From: Lachnospiraceae bacterium
GTDB taxonomy: Bacteria; Bacillota; Clostridia; Lachnospirales; Lachnospiraceae
Direction: 5' to 3'
DNA length: 12,000 nucleotides
Assembly: GCA_004552595.1 (NCBI GenBank)
Contig: SFNX01000052.1
Coordinates: forward strand, 1 to 12,000
Shown piece after piece: positions 6,127 through 12,000 of the stretch; position 1 is the first letter of the stretch; each line of letters begins with the position of its first letter. Position numbers and translations under genes: made by a program. Under the pieces are notes generated by a model. It made no database searches and was not told the origin of the DNA. It saw nothing but the letters and a program-made list of their open reading frames with translations.

Positions 6127-6234
6127 TTATCGGAATAAGGTCACTTTTGGAAACTGCCCATTGTTAATTCTTATGAACATCAACATTAGTAAAAATATTA
6201 AACCTATATATGAAAATCCAAAGTGAATATTCAT
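6127..6234 (-). pseudogene. N-terminal fragment of a small membrane protein
   Basis: A 35-codon frame starting MNIHFGFSYIGLIFLLMLM, preceded by a GAAGTGAG-like ribosome binding site and 30 bases after the GyrI-like gene. The beginning resembles longer Firmicutes membrane proteins that open with the same hydrophobic segment, as far as I recall. Here the hydrophobic stretch gives way to an unrelated tail and a stop, suggesting the gene was cut by a rearrangement near 6,165. A true 35-residue membrane peptide is the alternative. Confidence 0.4.
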
Positions 6235-6264
6235 TAACTCATCTCACTTCCATATTGTAATTTG

Positions 6265-6729
6265 TTATTTAATCGGAATATAGATCTCAATAACAGAATC
6301 TTCTCTATTCCAATGAAATTTATAATCATATTTTTCAAAATAAACAAATTGCCTATTTTCTACTAAAATATTATTTTTAGGTATTATTTCTTTATAAACA
6401 TAATTGATAGTATCTTTTAGTTTATTCATATTACCAATATGTTCTACCCTTAAATATTTACTTTTCAAAATTATCTTTTCTGTAAAATCATTTGGTACAA
6501 AATCTTTTTTAGGAATAGATATATAATAAAATATCTTATTTTCTATTTTTTCAATAAAAGCATATTTACACCAATTACTTCCTAAATATAACTTATTATT
6601 TCTTAATTTACTATTAAATATTTTCCAATGGTTTTGTGCTAATTTTACATTATTACTTAATGATTTTGATAATTCATACCTTATTCCTATTACATTAAAT
6701 TCTTCTAATTCTATTATTTGATAATCCAT
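6265..6729 (-). CDS. GyrI-like/AraC effector-binding-domain protein
   Basis: A 154-residue stand-alone GyrI-like small-molecule-binding domain, as in the C-terminal half of Rob/BmrR-type regulators but without a DNA-binding domain. The signatures are the opening MDYQIIELEEFNVIGIRYE, a central VEHIGNMNKLKDTINYVYKE (residues 95-114), and the end of the family YFEKYDYKFHWNREDSV (130-146) followed by IEIYIPIK. Start at 6729 with an AGAGGT ribosome binding site. It is strongly AT-rich, like the tet region and unlike the SUMF1 gene to its right. Family members bind hydrophobic or cationic compounds, and some hydrolyse electrophilic toxins or inhibit gyrase; the ligand here is unknown. Its upstream region ends at the junction with the truncated SUMF1 gene, so part of its promoter may derive from that gene. 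Confidence 0.8.
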   Translation of the reverse strand: MDYQIIELEEFNVIGIRYELSKSLSNNVKLAQNHWKIFNSKLRNNKLYLGSNWCKYAFIEKIENKIFYYISIPKKDFVPNDFTEKIILKSKYLRVEHIGNMNKLKDTINYVYKEIIPKNNILVENRQFVYFEKYDYKFHWNREDSVIEIYIPIK

Positions 6730-6794
6730 CTATTTTACCTCTTTAATTTGTGTGCTGTTATAATTGTATAACTATATGAATTGAAGCCTTCTGG

Positions 6795-7481
6795 ATGAGC
6801 GACCACGAAGTAACGCGGGATGAATACAAAAAAATTATGGGAAGCGACCCAAGTCGTGCAGATGCGTATGATAAAGACGGAAGTAAACTTACAGGCTCTG
6901 CCGCGGGCAACAATCCTGTAGATTCTGTAAGCTGGTATGATGCGATTGTCTATTGCAACAAGCGTTCTATTGATGAAGGATTAACTCCTTGCTATACAAT
7001 AAGCGGTTCTACCGACCCTGAAAGCTGGGGAACTGTACCGACTTATAGCAGCAGTACATGGAACGCTGCAGTCTGCGACTTTGAAGCAGACGGCTTCCGC
7101 CTGCCTACAGAGGCAGAATGGGAATGGGCTGCACGCGGCGGAGAAAGCTATGAATATGCAGGAAGCGACAATATAGATGACGTTGCGTGGCATGGAAGAA
7201 ATACGCGTTACACAGGATCATGGGAAGTAAAAACAAAGAAGGCAAACGGCTACGGACTTTACGACATGAGCGGAAACGTTGAGGAATGGTGCTGGGACTG
7301 GTATGGATCTGTATATAGCAGCACGCCAGGCTCAGGCCCGGCTTCGGGCTCTTACCGCTGTCCTCGCGGTGGTTCTTGGTTCGGCAGCGCTAGCCGCGCG
7401 CAGGTTGCCGACCGGAACAACAACTACCCGTACTTCCGCGGCAACATCTATGGCTTCCGCCTTGTTCGCTCCGCGCAGTAG
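6795..7481 (+). CDS. SUMF1/FGE-fold protein with DGR-type variable C-terminus, 5' end lost
   Basis: The formylglycine-generating-enzyme (C-type-lectin) fold is used in Treponema mostly for surface lipoproteins rather than sulfatase maturation. Segments in order: NPVDSVSWYDAIVYCNKRS (40-58), DGFRLPTEAEWEWAARGG (99-116), GYGLYDMSGNVEEWCWDWYG (152-171), RGGSW (191-195) and GFRLVR (220-225). The frame is open upstream of this ATG only to 6780, coding IEAFW, which belongs to the same protein, then meets TGA. The signal peptide and first strands are therefore missing, cut by the AT-rich insertion at about 6,780. There is no ribosome binding site, so it is probably not expressed as a functional secreted protein. 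Residues 196-219 carry a run of NNC codons typical of a DGR target such as T. denticola TvpA. It could equally be annotated as a pseudogene. Confidence 0.85.
   Translation: MSDHEVTRDEYKKIMGSDPSRADAYDKDGSKLTGSAAGNNPVDSVSWYDAIVYCNKRSIDEGLTPCYTISGSTDPESWGTVPTYSSSTWNAAVCDFEADGFRLPTEAEWEWAARGGESYEYAGSDNIDDVAWHGRNTRYTGSWEVKTKKANGYGLYDMSGNVEEWCWDWYGSVYSSTPGSGPASGSYRCPRGGSWFGSASRAQVADRNNNYPYFRGNIYGFRLVRSAQ
7365..7469 (+). repeat. Putative DGR variable region (VR)
   Basis: From RGGSW to GFRLV. Positions that are asparagine (AAC) in template repeats of this family read here TTC, GGC, AGC, AGC, CGC, GAC, AAC, TAC, TTC, GGC or ATC: always NNC. Framework codons (GGT GGT, TGG, GTT GCC, CCG, GGC TTC CGC) keep the expected residues. 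This is the footprint of adenine-specific mutagenic retrohoming. Activity is not implied, because the gene is 5'-truncated and no reverse transcriptase is in view. Confidence 0.6.
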
Positions 7482-7527
7482 TCCTATATGGAGAGGGAGC
7501 AGGAAGAAGGCGTAAGCCATACGTCTG

Positions 7528-7623
7528 GTCAAGGCACGCTGTGCTCAAGGCCTTGACTCAGCCGTTTTTAAGGTTTGTAGTAAACCTTAAATGCAAGCGG
7601 AGCCGCGGCAGCGCGAAGCGGCT
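7528..7623. other. Three consecutive stem-loops after the VR gene
   Basis: In the 206-base gap after the SUMF1 stop: GTCAAGGC/GCCTTGAC (7528-7535/7550-7557), a perfect 10-bp stem with 5-base loop (7567-7576/7582-7591), and AGCCGC/GCGGCT (7601-7606/7618-7623). None is followed by a T run. DGR targets often have a short hairpin or cruciform downstream of the VR, and the 10-bp stem would suit that, although it is farther from the VR than usual. Confidence 0.45.
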
Positions 7624-7687
7624 TGGCTGGAGCATTCTTCCTGAAAGAATTTGTGAAAAGAATTTTTAAAAATTTTAGAAGGGTTTT

Positions 7688-8218
7688 ATGGGAGAAATAA
7701 AAACAAACAAAATTGAATATGTTGATGTGGTTTCAAAACCTGTTGGTATAACTTATGAAAAGGTTCAGATTTTGGGAATTTACTGCTGGCAGTATGAAAA
7801 AAATGAAAAAAGGGCGGCATTTTTTCTTCCGCGCCTTTCATTCAACACAAACACTGACTACCTTAAAAAACTTTATCCTAGTATTTCTACAGACAAGGAT
7901 TTAAAAGGTAAAGGCATTTTTACATCGCTTTGGAAAATAGAAAAATTCTACAACAAAGTTTCAATTCTTCATCCAGAGGAAGTTCTTTACAACGATTTTG
8001 CGACTTTAAGTGCTTTTAAATCATGGGTAGAAACCGATCCTAATTTGAATGAAAAAAAACAAAAAAACGAAGAAGAATTTCTTCAGGTGTATGCACTTAC
8101 TGACGAAGCGCGTTTTGCAAAATACAAATGCACGGAAGTTCAGAATTCTGCCGCGACAGCATATTACAGCCTAAAAGAAATTCTTGAAAGCGAAGATATG
8201 CTCGAAAGCCGGGCATAA
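7688..8218 (+). CDS. Hypothetical protein, 176 residues
   Basis: I do not recognise this protein. The ATG at 7688 has an AGAAGGG ribosome binding site and the frame ends at 8218. It is predicted soluble, with no signal peptide or membrane segment. The first half is mixed alpha/beta with many aromatic residues (ILGIYCWQYEKNEKRAAFFL, residues 29-48). From about 115 it is charged and helical, with the lysine/glutamate stretch NLNEKKQKNEEEFLQVY. It is too long and too mixed for a DGR accessory (Avd) four-helix protein. Neighbours are the truncated SUMF1 gene and an ORF-poor repeat-rich gap, so context gives no functional hint. Confidence 0.7.
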   Translation: MGEIKTNKIEYVDVVSKPVGITYEKVQILGIYCWQYEKNEKRAAFFLPRLSFNTNTDYLKKLYPSISTDKDLKGKGIFTSLWKIEKFYNKVSILHPEEVLYNDFATLSAFKSWVETDPNLNEKKQKNEEEFLQVYALTDEARFAKYKCTEVQNSAATAYYSLKEILESEDMLESRA

Positions 8219-8309
8219 AAAAATAAAAACGGTATTCTTCAGCAAAGATGAACAGGTGTGTCGTCCGGTTCTAACCGCTTTTTCTACAGCATTTCGGCAT
8301 TTTTGCTCC

Positions 8310-8337
8310 ACCTTGCTGACGATACCTTGCTGACGAT
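8310..8337 (+). repeat. Tandem duplication of a 14-bp unit
   Basis: ACCTTGCTGACGAT occurs twice with no gap and no mismatch. It is non-coding and lies within the repeat-rich gap between 8219 and 8592. Confidence 0.8.
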
Positions 8338-8446
8338 GCAAAACAACGGCTTTTGCCTTATAGTGTTATGTCATCTTTCTGATACGCTTTTATAAGAGCT
8401 CCGACACGCTTTTATCAAAACTCTGGCACTGTGCTATAACTTTGCC

Positions 8447-8479
8447 GCAAGGCTTTTAACATTTTGATAAAAGCCTTGC
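8447..8479. repeat. Perfect 12-bp inverted repeat
   Basis: GCAAGGCTTTTA (8447-8458) and its exact complement (8468-8479) around a 9-base spacer. No T run follows on the plus strand. Part of the right arm (AAGCCTTGC) recurs at 8493, suggesting a dispersed repeat rather than a terminator. Confidence 0.65.
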
Positions 8480-8592
8480 AAAGGTTTGCAGAAAGCCTTG
8501 CGGAGTTTTGCCGGCACGCTTATTTAATCGTTCCAAAAGCCTTTTAGAGGAACTAAAACCACCTGGCTGAATAAGTTTTTATTGATTTGTTT

Positions 8593-8811
8593 ATGCTGGA
8601 AGGATGGAAAATCTGCAATTTTTATTTTGTTGTAACAGAAAATAAAGTTAATGTTTTAATTTGCGCCTGTTGTTATAGAAGCCAACCTGAAAATCAATTC
8701 CGACTTGTCTTTTCACAAAATAACAAAATAGGCGGACTTATAGGCAAGGAGAACTTTAGTCAGTTGTATAATGTACACGAGAAAATTGTATATCGCCAAA
8801 TATTATTCTAA
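8593..8811 (+). CDS. Doubtful small ORF, 72 residues
   Basis: An open frame starting MLEGWKICNFYFVV, with an alternative TTG start six bases earlier. It has a hydrophobic, cysteine-containing segment (VNVLICACC) and no resemblance to anything I know. No ribosome binding site precedes either start, and its composition does not stand out as coding. It fills the space before the AAA-ATPase promoter and may be a remnant. Kept because no other gene competes for this stretch. Confidence 0.25.
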   Translation: MLEGWKICNFYFVVTENKVNVLICACCYRSQPENQFRLVFSQNNKIGGLIGKENFSQLYNVHEKIVYRQILF

Positions 8812-8847
8812 ATCTTCTGCCAATAACCTGTAAAACTCGTTTTTTTA

Positions 8848-8856
8848 TGCTATAAT
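8848..8856 (+). promoter_or_regulatory. Extended -10 promoter placed for a leaderless transcript
   Basis: TGCTATAAT, a consensus -10 (8851-8856) with the TGn extension, only six bases before the ATG at 8863. The -35 region is poor, as expected for an extended -10 promoter. Transcription would start at or next to the A of the start codon. No Shine-Dalgarno sequence is present. Confidence 0.65.
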
Positions 8857-8862
8857 GATTCC

Positions 8863-10449
8863 ATGCAGAATATCAGAAAACTGCCGGTTGGCATTCAGAC
8901 ATTTGAAAAACTTCGCGAGGGCGGATATCTCTATATCGACAAGACGGATTTTGTCTACAATCTTGTTCATACCGGGCAAGTTTATTTTCTTAGCAGGCCG
9001 CGCAGGTTCGGGAAAAGCCTTCTTCTTTCAACTTTTAAGGCGTACTTTGAAGGCAGAAAGGAGCTTTTTGAAGGGCTGAAAATCGCGAAGCTTGAAAAGG
9101 AAAATCCCGACGCATGGAAAAAATATCCGGTTATCTATCTGAATTTTGCGCAGGACAATTTTTCGGAAAAGAAAACGCTTGGTGACTGCATAAACCTTCA
9201 GCTTGAGGAATATGAAAGAAAATACGGCATAACAGAAAAGCCGGAGCGCTTTGCCGGCCGCTTCATGAACATTGTGAAAACTGCCCGGGAGAAAACCGGA
9301 ATGCAGGCGGCAGTTCTGATAGACGAGTACGACAAGCCGCTTCTGGACGCACAGAACAACGAGGAGCTTACAGGTAGCAACCGGGAGACGCTGAAAGGGC
9401 TTTACATAACGCTGAAGGCTCTTGATGAGAACCTGAAGTTCGTGCTTCTTACTGGAGTTACAAAATTCAGCAAGGTGAGCATTTTCAGTGATTTGAACCA
9501 GCTGAACGACATCTCGATGAACGAGCAGTTTGCAGAAATTTGCGGAATCACGGAAGAGGAGATGATTTCAAACCTGGAGCCGGAAATAAAGGCGATGGCG
9601 GAAAAAAATCAGATTTCCGAGGATGAGTGCGTACAGAAGCTTAAGCAGATGTACGACGGTTATCATTTCCATCACAACGGAAAAGGCGTCTATAATCCGT
9701 TCAGCCTGATAAATGCTTTGTATGCGAAAGAATTTTCGCTCTACTGGTTCGCCACGGGAACACCAACGTTTCTTATCAAGAAACTGAAGGCAAGCACGAT
9801 GAGCTACATGGATCTTTCAAACGGAATCGAGGCGACGGCGCAGGAGCTTCAGGACTACAGGAACGACAATCCGGATCCGGTTCCGCTTTTTTACCAGACC
9901 GGCTATCTTACCATAAAGGGCTACGACCGCGAGTTCGGCGTGTACCTTCTGAAATACCCGAACGACGAGGTGAAATACGCGTTCATAAATTCGCTTGTGC
10001 CGGCCGTTCTTGACATCCAGAGCGCAAGCGCGCTTGACGTTGTTTCGTTCGCGCGCGACATAAAGAAGGGCGACATTGAAAGCGTGATGAGGCGGTTCAA
10101 GGCTCTGTTCGCAATGCTTCCGTACACAACGTTCGGCAAAGGAACGAAAGATAGCGTTGTTGAGCAGAATTTCCAGAATGTGTTCTATCTGGTTTTCACG
10201 CTGCTCGGCCAGTGGTCAAGGGTGGAGGAAACCTCCGCGCTGGGCAGGGCGGACTGCGTGCTTGAAAACGGCGGCAACGTGTTCATCTTTGAGTTCAAGC
10301 GCGACAAAAGCGCGGACGAGGCTCTGCGCCAGATAGAAGAGTCCGGCTACGCAAAACCGTACGAAGCCGGCGGAAAACGCATCGTGAAAATCGGCGCAAG
10401 CTTTTCCACAAAGGAAAGAAGCCTTGTGGAATGGAAGATTGTGGAATAA
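8863..10449 (+). CDS. AAA-ATPase-like protein with C-terminal PD-(D/E)XK nuclease-like domain
   Basis: A 528-residue member of the AAA-ATPase-like/PDDEXK_9 family (Pfam AAA-ATPase_like plus PDDEXK_9), common in host-associated bacteria and of unsettled function. The N-terminal signature is LPVGIQTFEKLREGGYLYIDKT (residues 7-28). The unusual Walker A is RPRRFGKS (45-52), Walker B is LIDEYDKP (152-159), and LTGVTKFSKVSIFSDLN (196-212) follows. The C-terminal nuclease-like motif is complete: D464 (GRAD), E477 and K479 (FIFEFK), and Q490 (ALRQIEE). Length is normal and the protein appears intact and soluble. The start matches the family N-terminus and lies six bases after a TATAAT box, so the mRNA is probably leaderless. 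Proposed roles in the family range from defence to mobile-element biology; context does not decide. A template-repeat-like fragment begins right after its stop. Confidence 0.9.
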   Translation: MQNIRKLPVGIQTFEKLREGGYLYIDKTDFVYNLVHTGQVYFLSRPRRFGKSLLLSTFKAYFEGRKELFEGLKIAKLEKENPDAWKKYPVIYLNFAQDNFSEKKTLGDCINLQLEEYERKYGITEKPERFAGRFMNIVKTAREKTGMQAAVLIDEYDKPLLDAQNNEELTGSNRETLKGLYITLKALDENLKFVLLTGVTKFSKVSIFSDLNQLNDISMNEQFAEICGITEEEMISNLEPEIKAMAEKNQISEDECVQKLKQMYDGYHFHHNGKGVYNPFSLINALYAKEFSLYWFATGTPTFLIKKLKASTMSYMDLSNGIEATAQELQDYRNDNPDPVPLFYQTGYLTIKGYDREFGVYLLKYPNDEVKYAFINSLVPAVLDIQSASALDVVSFARDIKKGDIESVMRRFKALFAMLPYTTFGKGTKDSVVEQNFQNVFYLVFTLLGQWSRVEETSALGRADCVLENGGNVFIFEFKRDKSADEALRQIEESGYAKPYEAGGKRIVKIGASFSTKERSLVEWKIVE

Positions 10450-10450
10450 A

Positions 10451-10498
10451 GTGGCGGTTCCTGGAACAACAACGCGAACAACTGCGCTGTTGCCAACC
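10451..10498 (+). repeat. Template-repeat-like (DGR TR) fragment
   Basis: These 48 bases begin at the second base after the AAA-ATPase stop codon and encode GGSWNNNANNCAVAN in the frame homologous to the SUMF1 variable region. All six variable positions are AAC, the unmutated state seen in template repeats. Homology ends abruptly after GCCAACC, where a full repeat would continue with further AAC codons. Two framework codons (TGC GCT) differ from those in the VR at 7365-7469 (GCG CAG), so it is not the exact template of that VR. Confidence 0.55.
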
Positions 10499-10602
10499 TT
10501 GCTTTTAGAGCCGGACTGTCTTGCAAAGTGCGGTTTTTCCGTGCAATGAAAATGTTTTTGCCAGTCTTGTGCTTTTGTAGCACACAGGTCGCTCTTTTGT
10601 GA

Positions 10603-10608
10603 TATGAT
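10603..10608 (+). promoter_or_regulatory. Possible -10 box of slyX
   Basis: TATGAT 20 bases before the slyX start codon, with TGTGA just upstream. No convincing -35 is visible. A 6-bp hairpin (10568-10573/10579-10584) lies upstream. Weak evidence. Confidence 0.35.
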
Positions 10609-10628
10609 AAAATAGTTGTAAAGAAGAT

Positions 10629-10841
10629 ATGGAAAAAGAAACAGATGACCGCCTGACTGCAATCGAAGTGAAACTAGCCTACATGGAAGATTTTGTAAAC
10701 CAGATTCAAAACGTTGCAGTTGAACAGGCAAAGACTATTGATAAACTTCAGAAAGAAATAAAACTGATGTCAGACCGAATCCGCGAAATGTCGAATACGA
10801 TGGAAGGGGATATTCCTAATAGGAAGCCACCGCATTATTAG
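10629..10841 (+). CDS. slyX: SlyX family protein
   Basis: A 70-residue coiled-coil protein of the SlyX family. Residues 1-60 are a continuous heptad-patterned helix (DDRLTAIEVKLAYMEDFV, then VEQAKTIDKLQKEIKLMSDR). The protein ends in the family's diagnostic tail KPPHY (residues 66-70). Length is typical. The ATG at 10629 has a GAAG-type ribosome binding site close by. The biochemical role of SlyX is not established; the family was named from Escherichia coli, where it neighbours slyD. It appears to be a single-gene unit between the AAA-ATPase and the SUMF1 lipoprotein. It is a chromosomal type of gene and supports the view that the right half of the window is host DNA. Confidence 0.88.
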   Translation: MEKETDDRLTAIEVKLAYMEDFVNQIQNVAVEQAKTIDKLQKEIKLMSDRIREMSNTMEGDIPNRKPPHY

Positions 10842-10991
10842 AAATAAAACCACAGTGAGAATGAATCCGCTTTGTGTTGTAAAAAGTTTCGATATATTCA
10901 AAAACAAGGCTCCGACAATGTTCGTAACCTTGAATCTGAAACCTGTAAAGCCATTCGCGTTTTATCAATGAATGAATAAATCCATAGTATT

Positions 10992-11021
10992 TTGAAAAAA
11001 AATGTGATAAATTTTTATAAA
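10992..11021 (+). promoter_or_regulatory. Possible promoter of the SUMF1 lipoprotein gene
   Basis: TTGAAA (10992-10997), an 18-base spacer and TATAAA (11016-11021), 39 bases before the ATG at 11061. The surroundings are so AT-rich that chance matches are likely. Confidence 0.35.
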
Positions 11022-11060
11022 AAATTGCAAGAATTTAAAATTAGCAAAAACAGGATAAAT

Positions 11061-12000
11061 ATGGAAAAATTTAAGCTCATTTCAACTTTATTTATTTCAA
11101 TTCTTCTAATTTTTTCAGGCTGTAATGTAGAAACAGATACTACTCAATCAGGTCAAATCATAAATACAGAAAGTCAAACTGTAAATTTCAGCAACACAAA
11201 TGCCAATTTTACGATGATTGACATTTCTTTCATCGATGGAAGAACCTCAGACTCAATTATTTTAGGCGAAGATTTACTTGAAGTTCCCTACACGACGAAT
11301 GTAAAACCGTTCCGCCTTGCAATGTACGAAACAAGTTACAACACCTGGTATGAAGTTTTAACGTGGGCAGAAGAGAACGGCTACACGATTGTAAATAAAG
11401 GCGTTGAAGGAGTTTTTGGCGAAGTTGAACATGAAAATAATATGTCAGAACCAGGAGAAAAGCCAAAACTTGTTGAAATGCCTGTTTGCCGTCTTACCTG
11501 GCGCGATGTAATGGTATGGTGCAATGCATTAAGCGAAATGAAAGGTCTTGAACCAGTTTACTGCACAGACAAAGATTTTAAAACACCTTTAAGAGATTCA
11601 ACTGGAGTTGCTTTCGGTGATTTAGAAAATTATGCGATAAAACCGGGAGAAGTTGACAATCCGTATGTAAACACAAATGCAAACGGTTTCAGGCTTCCTT
11701 ATGTAAAAGAATGGGAATATGCTGCACGAAAGCGCCTTGATGGAACTGCAATTTCTGGAAGAAATGTTTCTGGAGATGAAGCTGGTTCTGCAATTAAAAC
11801 AACAGCCACAGAAAAAATGAACGGAATATCGTTTACTTTTTCTACAAAACAAAACGAATATTGCTGGCAAAGGCAAAACAGCGCTTCAAACGGACCTTCA
11901 GAAACTTACACAGGACAAGATGATACAAACACAACGCTTTCAACAAAAACAGGAAAATCCATCTCTGGAAGAAGAATGCATCTTTCAGGTGGAAAACTTC
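11061..12000 (+). CDS. SUMF1/FGE-fold lipoprotein (runs off right edge)
   Basis: The frame is open from 11061 to the window end, giving 313 codons with no stop. The N-terminus is a lipoprotein signal: KFK, a hydrophobic core, then the lipobox IFSGC with C21 as the lipidated residue, so the protein should be anchored in a membrane facing the periplasm or surface. FGE-fold segments are FRLAMYETSYNTWYEVLTWA (84-103), PVCRLTWRDVMVWCNALSEM (141-160) and NGFRLPYVKEWEYAARKR (208-225). The start is supported by a CAGGA ribosome binding site and the complete signal peptide. Catalytic sulfatase-activating function is unlikely; Treponema uses this fold widely for surface proteins. It is a paralogue of the truncated protein at 6795-7481 but divergent and more AT-rich. 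The C-terminus, where a variable region would lie, is outside the window. Confidence 0.88.
   Translation, partial: MEKFKLISTLFISILLIFSGCNVETDTTQSGQIINTESQTVNFSNTNANFTMIDISFIDGRTSDSIILGEDLLEVPYTTNVKPFRLAMYETSYNTWYEVLTWAEENGYTIVNKGVEGVFGEVEHENNMSEPGEKPKLVEMPVCRLTWRDVMVWCNALSEMKGLEPVYCTDKDFKTPLRDSTGVAFGDLENYAIKPGEVDNPYVNTNANGFRLPYVKEWEYAARKRLDGTAISGRNVSGDEAGSAIKTTATEKMNGISFTFSTKQNEYCWQRQNSASNGPSETYTGQDDTNTTLSTKTGKSISGRRMHLSGGKL

Larger units (their letters stand above)
8219..8592. other. Repeat-rich intergenic region without a supported gene
   Basis: About 370 bases with no credible ORF. It holds a weak hairpin followed by five T (about 8260-8285) that may end the upstream transcript, two exact 14-bp tandem units (8310-8337), the word GAYACGCTTTTAT twice (8378 and 8403) with a decayed third copy near 8514, a 12-bp perfect inverted repeat (8447-8458/8468-8479), and several further AAGCCTTGC words. 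It looks like remnant or repetitive chromosomal sequence. Confidence 0.5.

Noticed and set aside
7688..8218. DGR accessory protein Avd
   Set aside because: At 176 residues with an aromatic mixed alpha/beta first half, it does not look like the short four-helix Avd protein.
10216..10731. A 171-codon minus-strand frame
   Set aside because: It lies opposite the 3' part of the AAA-ATPase gene and the following gap, with no ribosome binding site and no recognisable domain. The plus-strand gene has clear nuclease motifs through the overlap.
6795..11060. Integron cassette array, prompted by several short plus-strand genes separated by gaps with inverted repeats
   Set aside because: I found no convincing attC core pairs (RYYYAAC with GTTRRRY) at gene borders, the hairpins differ from gap to gap, and no integron integrase is in view.
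1..12000. CRISPR array, tRNA or rRNA genes
   Set aside because: No regularly spaced repeats and no tRNA- or rRNA-like sequence were recognised on either strand.

Overview
The window looks like a spirochaete chromosome, most likely a gut- or rumen-type Treponema, into which mosaic resistance-carrying DNA has been inserted. The host assignment rests on the right half: two SUMF1/FGE-fold proteins (one a lipoprotein) of the kind that is very numerous in Treponema, one of which ends in a variable region with the codon pattern of a diversity-generating retroelement (DGR) target; an AAA-ATPase/PD-(D/E)XK protein; and a SlyX protein. The left half (1 to about 6,780) differs in composition, is mostly on the minus strand, and reads as accessory DNA of low-GC Firmicutes/Campylobacter type.

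Layout. (1) 2143-1: a minus-strand operon with a consensus promoter, a perfect palindrome over its -10 box, a VOC (glyoxalase-like) protein, a PadR-family regulator and the first 378 codons of a tetracycline ribosomal-protection gene, probably tet(44), which runs off the left edge. (2) 2193-2273: two minus-strand terminators. (3) 4543-2316: an RlmN/Cfr-family radical-SAM 23S rRNA methyltransferase overlapping a sugar-importer-type ABC ATPase. The ATPase is broken in its C-terminal domain and fused out of frame to a fragment of a small membrane protein. (4) 4596-5963: a tyrosine recombinase gene bounded by 25-bp imperfect inverted repeats, with a perfect-consensus promoter inside the right repeat facing outward. 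(5) 5961-6729: terminators, a truncated membrane-protein ORF and a GyrI-like protein. (6) about 6,780: the junction where the accessory DNA has removed the 5' part of a SUMF1 gene. (7) 6795-12000: plus-strand host genes.

Main result: 4596-5963 has the architecture of an invertible promoter cassette comparable to the Salmonella hin/H segment. As read here, the strong promoter points right into a terminator. If the recombinase inverted the segment at the repeats, the promoter would point left and give a leader of about 126 nt running into the strong ribosome binding site of the rRNA methyltransferase-ABC pair. This would be a phase-variable, recombinase-encoding switch on a ribosome-modification gene. 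It is inferred from sequence layout and has not been tested.

Second result: the SUMF1 gene at 6795-7481 has a C-terminal stretch where nearly every variable codon is NNC, as expected from AAC codons diversified by adenine mutagenesis. A 48-bp fragment with pristine AAC codons, resembling a DGR template repeat, lies 3 kb away immediately after the AAA-ATPase gene. No reverse transcriptase is visible in the window.
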